From Bombiscardovia asteroides_K (GTDB taxonomy: Bacteria > Actinomycetota > Actinomycetes > Actinomycetales > Bifidobacteriaceae): a stretch of 64,000 nucleotides of DNA. This document shows positions 46,639-55,555 of this stretch, in pieces; positions within the stretch are counted from its first letter, which is position 1; each line of letters opens with the position of its first letter. The notes below the pieces were generated by a model that worked only from the letters and a program-made list of their open reading frames with translations, had not been told where the DNA came from and made no database searches. The stretch is taken from assembly GCF_048001765.1 (NCBI RefSeq), contig NZ_CP181447.1, positions 1,922,001 through 1,986,000 of the forward strand, read 5' to 3'. The translations under genes were made by a program, and so were the position numbers.

Positions 46639-47339
46639 GGCCCCGCCACCTCCGCGTGCTGGCAGATCCAGGAATGCATGGCCACGGCAGCCGCGGCACC
46701 GGCGTTGATGGAGCGCACCGATCCGAACTGGGAGATGTAGACCACATCGTCCGCCAGCTCCAAGGCCTTCTCGGACAGGCCCGGCCCCTCGGCGCCGAAC
46801 ATGAGCAGGCAGCGGCGAGGAAAGCGATAGGTCTCCATGGGAACAGCCCCTGGGACGTTGTCGATGGCGATCATACGGGGGGCGGACTTCCCCTGCCCGG
46901 CTGCCTCTTCTCGCAGGGTGGTCGTCATGGTCGCTATGTCGGGGTCGTGGACCACGTGCTGGTAGAGCTCGGTCATCAGCGAGCCCTTGCGATTCCATTT
47001 GTGAGGACCGACTATATGGACGCGGCGGGCGGCGAAGGCGTTGGCGGTTCGGACCATGGAGCCGATGTTGAAGTCGTGGGTCCAGTTCTCCACAGCCACT
47101 TCGAAATCGTGACGGCCCCGGCGATCCAAGTCGTCCCGAATGGCCTCGACCTTCCAATAGCGGTACCGGTCCAGGACGTTGCGCCGATCCCCCTGCTCCA
47201 GCAGTTCGCAGTCATAGCGCTGGTCCGTCGGCAGGGGCTGCTCAGGATGCTCTTCCTGCCAGGGGCCGACCCCCACCTGGCGGAAGACCGGCTCATCTGA
47301 GGCCATGGCCGCTCGGGTCACCGGATCAGGCTCCCTCAT
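46635..47339 (-). CDS. TrmH/SpoU-family RNA 2'-O-methyltransferase
   Basis: A 234-residue SPOUT methyltransferase. The knotted SAM-binding motifs are present: 'NIGSMVRTANAFAARRVHIVG' (motif 1), 'MFGAEGPGLSEKAL' (motif 2) and 'VRSINAGAAAAVAMHSWI' (motif 3). Members methylate ribose in tRNA or rRNA; the target here cannot be told. Overlaps its neighbours on both sides by 4 bases, indicating a tightly coupled operon. Confidence 0.9.
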   Translation of the reverse strand: MREPDPVTRAAMASDEPVFRQVGVGPWQEEHPEQPLPTDQRYDCELLEQGDRRNVLDRYRYWKVEAIRDDLDRRGRHDFEVAVENWTHDFNIGSMVRTANAFAARRVHIVGPHKWNRKGSLMTELYQHVVHDPDIATMTTTLREEAAGQGKSAPRMIAIDNVPGAVPMETYRFPRRCLLMFGAEGPGLSEKALELADDVVYISQFGSVRSINAGAAAAVAMHSWICQHAEVAGP

Positions 47340-48013
47340 GATCGCTCCGGAGAATCGTCGGCCGCACCGACGAATTGATCCTCCTGGTAGGCACAGATGA
47401 AAGGCAGCCTTTGCCGAGAGCCGTCCACTGGATCGACCACCTGAATGCTGCCATCGGTCCGGCCACCCACCAGCGAGGCGATGGCCAACGTCTTGGCACC
47501 CTGACGCTGGATGATCCCGCAGTCAAGATTGAGTTCGTTATTCTTGCCCAAGGTAACCAGGGACGAGGTCTGCACGTAGGATTTCCGGCCCAGCCAGGCA
47601 TCCAGCAGGATAACCCGCCTACCCTTGATGGATGGGCCTTTGATGGAGGGGTAGACGAAGTCCATAACGAAGGCGTCCAGATCCTGCCCACGCGAGGCTG
47701 CGGCATGAAGCACGGCATCAGCCAGTGGCACGGCAGCGGAGGTCAGGGCCCCGACCGCATCGAAGTCGTCGACTGAATAGCCCGCATCCTCCAGGGTGTC
47801 CAGAAGCACATGACCGGCAAGTTCGGCCCCGCGATGATGGAAGGTAACCCCGCTCAGCTCGGTGAAGGGACGCCCGTCGATCTCCTGGGCCAGGAGTTTA
47901 CGTAGCTGATCGATCGGCTCAGGCAGATCCGCGTCGGATTCGCGCCCGACCAGATCAGGCGACCCAGTGGGCCTGAAGAATGAACCCTCTTGTCTCTTCG
48001 TTGCCTCGTTCAT
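47336..48013 (-). CDS. Orotate phosphoribosyltransferase-like protein with altered PRPP motif
   Basis: A 225-residue protein with the type I phosphoribosyltransferase layout: an N-terminal hood ('RKLLAQEIDGRPFTELSGVTFHH'-like region), a core with 'DFDAVGALTSAAVPLADAVLHAA', then 'IKGRRVILLDAWLGRKSYV' (134-147) where true enzymes have VLLVDDV-x-TTG. Only one acidic residue of the PRPP loop remains and the Thr-Gly is missing, so it may have lost transferase activity or use another ligand. It overlaps trmH-like gene by 4 bases. A pyrimidine role is not supported by the neighbours. Confidence 0.65.
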   Translation of the reverse strand: MNEATKRQEGSFFRPTGSPDLVGRESDADLPEPIDQLRKLLAQEIDGRPFTELSGVTFHHRGAELAGHVLLDTLEDAGYSVDDFDAVGALTSAAVPLADAVLHAAASRGQDLDAFVMDFVYPSIKGPSIKGRRVILLDAWLGRKSYVQTSSLVTLGKNNELNLDCGIIQRQGAKTLAIASLVGGRTDGSIQVVDPVDGSRQRLPFICAYQEDQFVGAADDSPERS

Positions 48014-48050
48014 GCTTATCAGACTAGCGCCGGAGGCCCCTAAGCGGCAC

Positions 48051-49403
48051 TCACTGCCCTTGGTCAGGCAAAACTTCCGGAGCGGTCAGCTCCCTGATAT
48101 TGCCCTTGTCTGAATCGATCATATCGACCGAATCGATGACCTTGGAGGGATCCATCTGCTGCAGCTTACGGGCGGTGACCAGAACGCGCGACTCCAAAGA
48201 GGAGGCGAATTTGTTGTAGGCGGTCACCGTGGCAGTGATGGAACGGCCCAGTTTGTTGGCCCGATCACCCAAGACCACAAAGCGGTCATAGAGCTCGTGG
48301 GTGAGCGTAAAGAGGGTGCGGGCGTCCTCGGACAGATTCTGCTGCTGCCAGGCGTAGGCCACCGACTTGAGCACAGCCCAGAGGGTCACCGGCGAGGTCA
48401 GGGCCACCTTTTGGGCAAAGGCATCATCCATCAGGGTGGGGTCCACCTCCAAGGCGGCCTGCAGAAGGGAGTCGTTGGGAATGAAGGCCACCACGAAGTC
48501 CGGGGCTGTTTCGAAGGCGTTCCAGTATTCCTTGTCGGCCAGGGCCTTGACGTGCTCTCGCAGGGCCCGGGCATGCGCCTTGAGCAGTTCGTCCCGGCGG
48601 CGCAGCTCGTCGTCCGAGGCGGTGTCGGGGATCTCGCAGGCGCGTTGGTAGTCGGAATAAGGGGCCTTGGCATCAATGGGAATGGTCTTGCCACCGGGCA
48701 GGTGGACCACCATATCGGGGCGCAGGACGCGGCCATCCGAGGCGGTGACCACAACCTGGGTGTCGAAATCCACATGCTCCAAGAGCCCAGCGGACTCGAC
48801 GATGTTCCTGAGCTGGGCCTCTCCCCAAGCACCGCGCACCTTGTTATTGCGTAGGGCCGAGGCCAGGGAGCTGGTCTCCTTGTCCAGCCTCCCCTGCTGC
48901 TCGCCCAGACTCTTCAGCTGCTGGCCCAGGGACCCCATCTCCTGCTTGCGGCCCTCTTCGATCTGGGCCACCTTGTGTTGAAGGGCATCCAGATTCTTCT
49001 GCACGGGGGCCAGGGCCGAGAGCACCTTGCTCTCCTCCTCCATGCTCTCAGCCTGCCTGCGCCGCTTCTCTTCCTCCTGAGCCTGGGCGCGACGGCGCTC
49101 CTGCTCGATTCTGATCTGTTCGGCCTGCTGGGCCTGGGCCAGCTGGGACTTGACAAAGGAGAGCTCGCGGTTCAGACCGTCCACCTTGGTCCGTGCCTCA
49201 ACAAGAGCCGCATCGGATCCATGGAGTCGTTCCTGGGCCTGATCCAACTGCGAGCGCAACTCATCCACCTGACCGTCGGACCCCATGCCGACGGCCGTCC
49301 GTCCCTGGGTGCGACCCAGCACATACCCGGCCAGTCCTCCCAGGACTATACCGATCAGCAGGAGAAGGACCACCATGACCACTGATGACGTAGAATCGAA
49401 CAC
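48051..49403 (-). CDS. rmuC: DNA recombination protein RmuC
   Basis: A 450-residue protein: an N-terminal membrane helix (about residues 8-28, VVMVVLLLLIGIVLGGLAGYVLG), a long coiled coil with Gln/Glu-rich heptads (about 40-190), then the RmuC domain ('VRGAWGEAQLRNIVESAGLL' to 'KPIPIDAKAPYSDYQ'-type core). RmuC limits inverted-repeat recombination; its nuclease fold is related to restriction enzymes. The GTG at 49403 follows GGAGGT at a slightly long distance (12 bases); the N-terminus is therefore less certain. First gene of the chain running to the ABC permease. Confidence 0.9.
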   Translation of the reverse strand: MFDSTSSVVMVVLLLLIGIVLGGLAGYVLGRTQGRTAVGMGSDGQVDELRSQLDQAQERLHGSDAALVEARTKVDGLNRELSFVKSQLAQAQQAEQIRIEQERRRAQAQEEEKRRRQAESMEEESKVLSALAPVQKNLDALQHKVAQIEEGRKQEMGSLGQQLKSLGEQQGRLDKETSSLASALRNNKVRGAWGEAQLRNIVESAGLLEHVDFDTQVVVTASDGRVLRPDMVVHLPGGKTIPIDAKAPYSDYQRACEIPDTASDDELRRRDELLKAHARALREHVKALADKEYWNAFETAPDFVVAFIPNDSLLQAALEVDPTLMDDAFAQKVALTSPVTLWAVLKSVAYAWQQQNLSEDARTLFTLTHELYDRFVVLGDRANKLGRSITATVTAYNKFASSLESRVLVTARKLQQMDPSKVIDSVDMIDSDKGNIRELTAPEVLPDQGQ

Positions 49404-49578
49404 ATGTTCTAGTAAACCTCCAAGACTGGACCCGCGAACCAGGTCGGCATGACGGAATGTCGGCGATAGTTCGAGAATTCGTTTTTTCCGCAAGGAATCG
49501 GCCTTAAGACCGGTGCCGGGCCACGATAAAGGGCAGAATAGGAAATACTAGGGGTTGGAGCAAGACCGAAGGAGATCC

Positions 49579-51654
49579 GTGGGTATCGATATCTTCCTGG
49601 CGATAGCCGATCTGGTCGTGGCCTGTGCGGTCACCTGGCTGATCATCTGGTACTTTCTGATGCCGCCGGCTCACGTCAGTGACCAGGATGCAGGTGCGGA
49701 CTTCCCGGCCAACCGCCCTTGGCGCGATCCCGAGGATTGGGACAAATGGGGAGCCGACCTGGACTCCCGCAGCCACCGCCTGCTCAGGCCTACGATCATT
49801 AGTGCCCTGCTGACCGCACCCGTTCTGGTTCTGGATTTGTTCGACCGTTTCGGCCCTGATCTGATTCCCTCCTGGCTGGCCAGCCCCTGGGTCCAGGCTA
49901 TTCTGATAACCCCGGTCATCTTCTACTGCGGCCGTGGAATACTCATGGATGGCTGGAAGTCCATGACCGAGCACCGCTGCAGCCCCGATCTCCTGGCCAT
50001 GCTGGCCACAAGCCTGGCCTACCTGTACAGCCTGGCCACCTGTCTGGCCGGATCCCTGCTGCCGGAGGGATCACGATCCCCATACTTCGATCTGATTGGC
50101 GTGGTCATCACCCTCCTCTTGCTGGCCCGGGTCATCGGCACCAAAATGGAAGCATCCTTGGTGGCCTCTCTGAACCATCTGACGGAGATCCGGCCAGCTT
50201 CTGGGTTAGTGGCCGATTCCGAGCATCCGCAGACAGTTCCCGCCCAGATGCTTGCACGCGACCGGATCCACCCAGGCGATCTGCTCCTGGTACGCACAGG
50301 AGAGCGTCCAGCCGCCGATGGGGTTGTGGAGTCAGGGTCGGCCCTGGTGGACGACAGCGAACTGACCGGCGGCGACCGACCCCGGTCATGCGGACCCGGC
50401 GACCGGATCCTGGCCTCCAGCAAAGTCCTGGAGGGTCGACTGTCCATCCGCGTGGATGCCGCCGGCGATAATACCTATGCAGCCAGGCTCGTGAAGATCA
50501 TTCCTCAGGCCCTGGTCGAACGCTCCCCCGAGATGCGCAGGATGGATCGAATCATCCACACAGCCATCGCCCTGATCATGATCCTGGCTGTCTGGACCTT
50601 CATGCTCTGGCTCATGCTGGGACCACAGCCCCACCTGGCCCATGCTGTAGGCAATGCCGTCTGTGTGCTGACCATCGCCTCTCCCGCCGTCGCAGCCATG
50701 ACCATCCCCATGGCCTTTCGAACCAGCCTGGAGACGGGCCTGGCCCATGGTCTGCTCTTCACTTCACCGCGGGCCATGAACCACCTGGGGCGGGTGCGCA
50801 CCCTAATTCTCGACGACTCCTCTCTGCTGGCTCCCGACGACTCGGAGGGCCAAGGTGTCCACACGGAATCCCTGACCAGGACCGCCACCCATCTACGCTC
50901 CCTGCGGGTGAGCAGCCTGATCCTGGATGGAAGCCACCAGCCGGACGACAGGATTGAGCGGGCGGCCCGTCAGGCGGGTGTGGATATGCTGATCACCCGG
51001 CTGACCCCCGAGCGCAAGCGCGAGTGCATGGATCGGCTCAATCACGACCTGACCCGGACCAGCAGGGGCGTACCAGCGGATCGAACTGGTCAAGACACCA
51101 CATCAGGCTCAAAGCAGGACCGCACCAGCCTCGTGGCTCTGGCGGCTGGAACCGCAGCGGATCCCGAACTGACGGCCAGGGCTCAGGTGGGTATCACTTT
51201 GGGTCCAAAACTCCAAGCCGACAGGGACCATGCCGAGGATGACACCGATCCGCCGCAGCCGGACCTGATCCTGCACCAGGGCGACCTAGACGGGACCAGT
51301 AGGGCCATAGAACTGAGCCGAGCCACCACCCAGGTCATCAGGCAGAACCTGACCTGGTCCACCGTCTACAACATCATCGCCCTGGTCATTGCCACCGGAA
51401 TCTGCCAACCTTTCCTGGGCTGGATGCTCAACCCCATGATCGCAGCAGTAACAGGGGCCTTGTCAACCATCCTGGCCATGCTCAACGTTCGTCGTCTGCA
51501 CCGGCTGCGGCACCTGCGCCGCCGCTGGCTGCACCTGGCCCTGATCGACACGGATCAACTCCCGACAGTCGCTGCACGGCGCCCTCAGATCATCGTCGAC
51601 AGCCAGTGGGAGTCCATGCAAGAGGGCAAGGACCCGGCTGCAGCTATGGACTGA
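49579..51654 (+). CDS. P1B-type ATPase homologue lacking catalytic motifs
   Basis: A 691-residue membrane protein with the helix layout and E1-E2 fold of a heavy-metal (copper-type) P-type ATPase, and family-like stretches such as 'IHPGDLLLVRTGERPAADGVV' and 'GSALVDDSELTGGDRP'. All hallmark motifs are changed: the metal-site CPC is Ser-Pro-Ala (368-370), the TGE dephosphorylation loop is Thr-Gly-Gly (263-265), the phosphorylation motif DKTGT reads DDSSL (from 412), and GDGINDxPAL is replaced by AAGTAADPEL (from about 522). The gene has no stop or frameshift, and good codon structure, so it seems maintained for a non-pumping role. GTG start at 49579 with AAGGAG 6 bases upstream. Divergent from rmuC. 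Confidence 0.85.
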   Translation: MGIDIFLAIADLVVACAVTWLIIWYFLMPPAHVSDQDAGADFPANRPWRDPEDWDKWGADLDSRSHRLLRPTIISALLTAPVLVLDLFDRFGPDLIPSWLASPWVQAILITPVIFYCGRGILMDGWKSMTEHRCSPDLLAMLATSLAYLYSLATCLAGSLLPEGSRSPYFDLIGVVITLLLLARVIGTKMEASLVASLNHLTEIRPASGLVADSEHPQTVPAQMLARDRIHPGDLLLVRTGERPAADGVVESGSALVDDSELTGGDRPRSCGPGDRILASSKVLEGRLSIRVDAAGDNTYAARLVKIIPQALVERSPEMRRMDRIIHTAIALIMILAVWTFMLWLMLGPQPHLAHAVGNAVCVLTIASPAVAAMTIPMAFRTSLETGLAHGLLFTSPRAMNHLGRVRTLILDDSSLLAPDDSEGQGVHTESLTRTATHLRSLRVSSLILDGSHQPDDRIERAARQAGVDMLITRLTPERKRECMDRLNHDLTRTSRGVPADRTGQDTTSGSKQDRTSLVALAAGTAADPELTARAQVGITLGPKLQADRDHAEDDTDPPQPDLILHQGDLDGTSRAIELSRATTQVIRQNLTWSTVYNIIALVIATGICQPFLGWMLNPMIAAVTGALSTILAMLNVRRLHRLRHLRRRWLHLALIDTDQLPTVAARRPQIIVDSQWESMQEGKDPAAAMD

Positions 51655-51684
51655 ATCCACAGAACACAGTAGGTGATACAAAAA

Positions 51685-51720
51685 GGGCCGGTGCCCGGGG
51701 AACATCCCGGGCACCGGCCC
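51685..51720 (-). terminator. Rho-independent terminator of clpB
   Basis: A perfect 15-bp inverted repeat (51685-51699 with 51706-51720) and, on the minus strand, a T5 run directly after it. It lies 9 bases after the clpB stop. It may also stop read-through from the plus-strand ATPase gene. Confidence 0.9.
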
Positions 51721-51729
51721 CAATTGATC

Positions 51730-54513
51730 TCAGCGAGACTGGGACTGACCCTGATCGTCGCCGCGAGCGGCATGACGGCCACGACCACCATCGCTTCCGC
51801 CATCGCCTGCATCAGCATCGGCGTCGCCATCAGCCGTCACATCATCGACCGTGACCGAGTCATCGACCAGATTCTCGGTGGGCCAAGCGGTCAACTCCAG
51901 GTGGTCGCCGCCGGTCTGGTCCACCAGGACCGTGTCGCCATCGTGGACCTTGCCAGCCAGCAGCATCCTGGCCAGCTGATCGCCAACCTCGGTCTGCACC
52001 AGCCGACGCAGGGGACGAGCGCCGAAGGCCGGGTCATAGCCCATGTTGGCCAGCCACTCCCTGGCAGAGTCGGTGACATCAAGGGTGATGCGCCGATCGG
52101 TCAGCCGCTGGGCCACCTGCTTGACCTGGATGTCCACAATGGAACCCAGCTCGTCGCGGGTCAACGGATGGAAGATGACCAGATCGTCCAGCCGATTGAT
52201 GAACTCAGGCTTGAAGTTGGCGTGCACCGCATCCATAACGGCCTTGCGCTTGCCCTCCTCGTCCAGGTCGTCACGAACCAGGAACTGCGAGCCCAGGTTG
52301 GAGGTCATGATCAGGATGGTGTTCTTGAAGTCCACCGTCCTGCCCTGGCCATCGGTCAGCCTGCCGTCGTCCAGAACCTGCAGGAGCAGGTCGAAGACCT
52401 CGGGGTTGGCCTTCTCCACCTCATCGAAGAGGACCACCGAGTAGGGCCGCCTACGCACGGCCTCTGTCAGCTGGCCACCCTCCTCGTAGCCCACGTAGCC
52501 AGGGGCAGCGCCAATCAGCCGGGAGACCGAGGCCTTCTCCATGTACTCTGACATGTCGATGCGGACCATGGCCTTCTCGTCGTCGAAAAGGAAGTCGGCC
52601 AGGGCCTTGGCCAGCTCCGTCTTGCCCACGCCGGTGGGGCCCAGGAACATGAAAGATCCTGTGGGCCTGTCAGGGTCGGCGATGCCGGCACGCGAGCGAC
52701 GTACTGCGTCGGAGACTGCATGGATGGCCTCCTGCTGGCCGACCACCCGCTTGCCCAGGTAGTCCTCCATATGCAGGAGCTTTTCGTTCTCGCCCTCCAT
52801 GAGCCGCCCCACAGGGATACCGGTCCAGTCAGAGACGATCTCCGCCACGGAATCCGCATCCACATGGTCAGGGACCATGGGCTCCTGGGCCGGACCGCCG
52901 GCGATATCAGCTCCATCGGGGCCGGCGTCATTGGAGGCGTTCTTGGCCTGCTCGGCAGCATTCTCTGCCTGGGCCAGCTGCTTGCGAATGCCGGGGATCT
53001 CCCCGTAGAGAATGCGGGAGGCCTTCTCCAGGTCCCCTTCGCGGGTGGCCTTGTCGGCCTCGACCCGCTTGGCATCCAGCTGGGCACGAAGGTCGCCGAC
53101 CTTGTTGTGGCCAGCCTTCTCATTCTCCCAGCGAGCCTTGAGGCCGCCCAACTTCTCGCGGGAGTCCGCCAGCTCGGCCTGCAGCTTGCTCAGACGGTCC
53201 TTGGAAGCCGGATCATCAGCCTTCTTCAGCTGCATCTCCTCCATTTCCAGACGGGTGACGCGGCGTTGAAGCTCGTCAATCTCCTCAGGCTGTGAGTCCA
53301 GCTCCATCCGCAGATGGGCAGCGGCCTCGTCAACCAGGTCGATGGCCTTGTCAGGGAGCTGACGACCAGAGATGTACCGGTTGGACAGTGTGGCCGCAGC
53401 CACCAGGGCGTCATCACCGATGGTCACCTTGTGGTGGGCCTCGTAACGCTGCTTGAGACCACGCAGGATGGCCACAGTGTCCTCCACGGATGGCTCACCC
53501 ACGAAAACCTGCTGGAAGCGGCGCTCCAGAGCCGGGTCCTTCTCGATGTTCTCGCGGTACTCGTCCAAGGTTGTGGCGCCGATCAGGCGCAGTTCACCCC
53601 TGGCCAGCATGGGCTTGAGCATGTTGCCCGCGTCCATGGATCCCTCGGCGGCACCAGCACCGACGATGGTATGAATCTCGTCGATGAAGGTGATGACCTG
53701 ACCGTTGGCACTCTTGATCTCATTGAGGACGGCCTTGAGTCGTTCCTCAAACTCGCCACGGTACTTGCTGCCGGCCACCATGGAGCTTAGATCCAGGGAG
53801 ATCAGCCTCTTGCCCTGCAGGGTTGTGGGTACGTCACCGGCCACGATACGCTCGGCCAGACCCTCGACCACGGCTGTCTTGCCCACGCCAGGCTCGCCGA
53901 TGAGGACCGGGTTGTTCTTGGTGCGCCGGGACAGAATCTGCATGACACGACGAATCTCCTGGTCCCTGCCGATGACCGGATCCAGCTTGCCCTCCTTGGC
54001 TTGGGCGGTCAGATCGGTGGAGTACTTCTCCAGGGCCTTATAGGTGCCTTCGGCATCCGGGCTGGTCACCTTGGCGCCGCCACGCACCTGGGGTACGGCC
54101 TTGCGCAGGGTATCGGCCTGCAGACCGTTCCGGTTCAGAATATCGGCGGCCTGCGAGGGACCTTGGGCGATGGCGATGAGCAGGTGCTCGGTGGAGACGT
54201 ACTCGTCCCTCATGGCCTGCATTTCCTTCTCAGCCTGGGCCAGGGCCACGCTGAGCTGACGACTGGCGTCGGGCTGTGAGGCCGTGGATCCGCTGGCTGA
54301 CGGCAGAGCCACCAGAGCCTGACGGACCTCGGCGCCGACTCTTTGGCTGTCGCCGCCTGCGGCCTGGATCAGTCCAGGAACCACGCCGGACTGCTGACGC
54401 AGCAGGGAGTCCAGCAGATGGAGCACATCCACCTGGGGGTTGCCGGCTGCCGAGGCCGACTGGATAGCATCGCCTATGGCCTGCTGAGCCATGGTGGTGA
54501 AGTTTTCGTTCAT
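51730..54513 (-). CDS. clpB: ClpB disaggregase (Hsp100)
   Basis: A 927-residue AAA+ chaperone that pulls proteins out of aggregates with DnaK. It has the Clp N-domain (1-~150), first AAA domain with Walker A GEPGVGKTAV, the coiled-coil M domain that marks ClpB (about 410-520), and the second AAA domain with GPTGVGKTEL. The last ~35 residues are unusual: an acidic Asp/Gly stretch followed by an Arg/Gln tail. The ATG at 54513 follows GGAGG and yields the family start. A HAIR operator lies 111 bases upstream, so HspR control of the heat-shock regulon is likely. Confidence 0.97.
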   Translation of the reverse strand: MNENFTTMAQQAIGDAIQSASAAGNPQVDVLHLLDSLLRQQSGVVPGLIQAAGGDSQRVGAEVRQALVALPSASGSTASQPDASRQLSVALAQAEKEMQAMRDEYVSTEHLLIAIAQGPSQAADILNRNGLQADTLRKAVPQVRGGAKVTSPDAEGTYKALEKYSTDLTAQAKEGKLDPVIGRDQEIRRVMQILSRRTKNNPVLIGEPGVGKTAVVEGLAERIVAGDVPTTLQGKRLISLDLSSMVAGSKYRGEFEERLKAVLNEIKSANGQVITFIDEIHTIVGAGAAEGSMDAGNMLKPMLARGELRLIGATTLDEYRENIEKDPALERRFQQVFVGEPSVEDTVAILRGLKQRYEAHHKVTIGDDALVAAATLSNRYISGRQLPDKAIDLVDEAAAHLRMELDSQPEEIDELQRRVTRLEMEEMQLKKADDPASKDRLSKLQAELADSREKLGGLKARWENEKAGHNKVGDLRAQLDAKRVEADKATREGDLEKASRILYGEIPGIRKQLAQAENAAEQAKNASNDAGPDGADIAGGPAQEPMVPDHVDADSVAEIVSDWTGIPVGRLMEGENEKLLHMEDYLGKRVVGQQEAIHAVSDAVRRSRAGIADPDRPTGSFMFLGPTGVGKTELAKALADFLFDDEKAMVRIDMSEYMEKASVSRLIGAAPGYVGYEEGGQLTEAVRRRPYSVVLFDEVEKANPEVFDLLLQVLDDGRLTDGQGRTVDFKNTILIMTSNLGSQFLVRDDLDEEGKRKAVMDAVHANFKPEFINRLDDLVIFHPLTRDELGSIVDIQVKQVAQRLTDRRITLDVTDSAREWLANMGYDPAFGARPLRRLVQTEVGDQLARMLLAGKVHDGDTVLVDQTGGDHLELTAWPTENLVDDSVTVDDVTADGDADADAGDGGSDGGRGRHAARGDDQGQSQSR

Positions 54514-54623
54514 AGAGCATCCTCCAACATTCTTCGACGGGGTCAGCCGAATCCCTCGACCAGACCCCGTCACGGGTTCATCTGTCTTCTACAACAGCGA
54601 AAGAAGGACACCTATTCCCAAAC

Positions 54624-54644
54624 TTGAGCCTAAACGACTCAAGT
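54624..54644 (-). promoter_or_regulatory. HAIR element (HspR operator) upstream of clpB
   Basis: CTTGAGC - 7 bases - ACTCAAG matches the HspR-associated inverted repeat CTTGAGT-N7-ACTCAAG at all but one position. It lies 111 bases before the clpB start. HspR is known to repress dnaK and clpB through this site in actinobacteria, including bifidobacteria. hspR itself is not in the window. Confidence 0.85.
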
Positions 54645-54673
54645 TTTTATATCGTTTGTTTTCCTGCTACTTG

Positions 54674-55489
54674 CTACTCGTCGATGACCACATTGCGCAG
54701 GTAGCCGATTCCTTCTATCTGGACTGTGGCCTCGTCACGGTTTTTCAAGGAACCCGTGGCGTGCGGGGTACCGGTCATGATGACATCGCCGGGCAACAGG
54801 GTGGCGAAGCTGGAAATGAAGGCAATCTGCTCGGGAATGGAGTGGATCAGATTAGCAGTGGTGCCGCTGGCCTCGGGCACCTCTTCCCCGTTGAGCTTGA
54901 ATGAAATCTTCGCATCCCGATAGTCCAGGTCGGTCTCAATCCAGGGCCCGAGGGGGCAGGCGGTGTCAAAGCCCTTGCAACGGGTCCACATGGGATCGTT
55001 CTTCTGCAGATCGCGCAGGGTCACATCGTTGACGCAGGTGTAGCCCAGCACATAGTCCATAGCCTCATTGACGCTCACCTTTCGGGCCATCCTGCCCATG
55101 ACGACGGCAACCTCGGGCTCGTAGTTCATGTCCTTGCTGTAAGAGGGCTTGACGATGGGGTCGTCAGGGCCGATGACCGAGGTGGAGGGCTTCATGAAGA
55201 GCATGAGCTTCTCTGGTGGCTCCGGGTCCGAGGACTGGCCATGCTCGGCCATGTAGGCGGCGTGAGCTCGGTAGTTCTTGGCTGCTCCGTAGATCTTGGA
55301 GGGGATGACCGGGGCCAGCAGCCGCACATCCTCGTCGTCCAGAGGGTAGCGCTTGCCGGTGGGTTCGACCTGCTGGCCGGTCAGTGGGTAGCCGCTCAGC
55401 TCGACCAGGTAGTCCTTGCCGTCCTTCTTGTCAGTTTGGACGAAGGCATATCGTGGGGTGTCCTTGTAGGAAAAACGCGCGATTCTCAT
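54674..55489 (-). CDS. Fumarylacetoacetate hydrolase family protein
   Basis: A 271-residue FAH-superfamily enzyme. The metal-binding and catalytic parts are present: 'YEPEVAVVMGR' (acidic ligands), 'GYTCVNDVTLRDLQ', 'KGFDTACPLGPW' and the late 'GDVIMTGTPHATG'. Members hydrolyse or decarboxylate beta-keto acids such as acylpyruvates or oxaloacetate; which one applies here is not clear. The stop lies 30 bases before the HAIR element of clpB, so the two are separate units. Confidence 0.88.
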   Translation of the reverse strand: MRIARFSYKDTPRYAFVQTDKKDGKDYLVELSGYPLTGQQVEPTGKRYPLDDEDVRLLAPVIPSKIYGAAKNYRAHAAYMAEHGQSSDPEPPEKLMLFMKPSTSVIGPDDPIVKPSYSKDMNYEPEVAVVMGRMARKVSVNEAMDYVLGYTCVNDVTLRDLQKNDPMWTRCKGFDTACPLGPWIETDLDYRDAKISFKLNGEEVPEASGTTANLIHSIPEQIAFISSFATLLPGDVIMTGTPHATGSLKNRDEATVQIEGIGYLRNVVIDE

Positions 55490-55555
55490 AGGGCACAGTC
55501 TAGCCCCAGCCCGAGCCCCTTGACAGAATCGGGTTCCAAAACAGACAGTGGCTGG

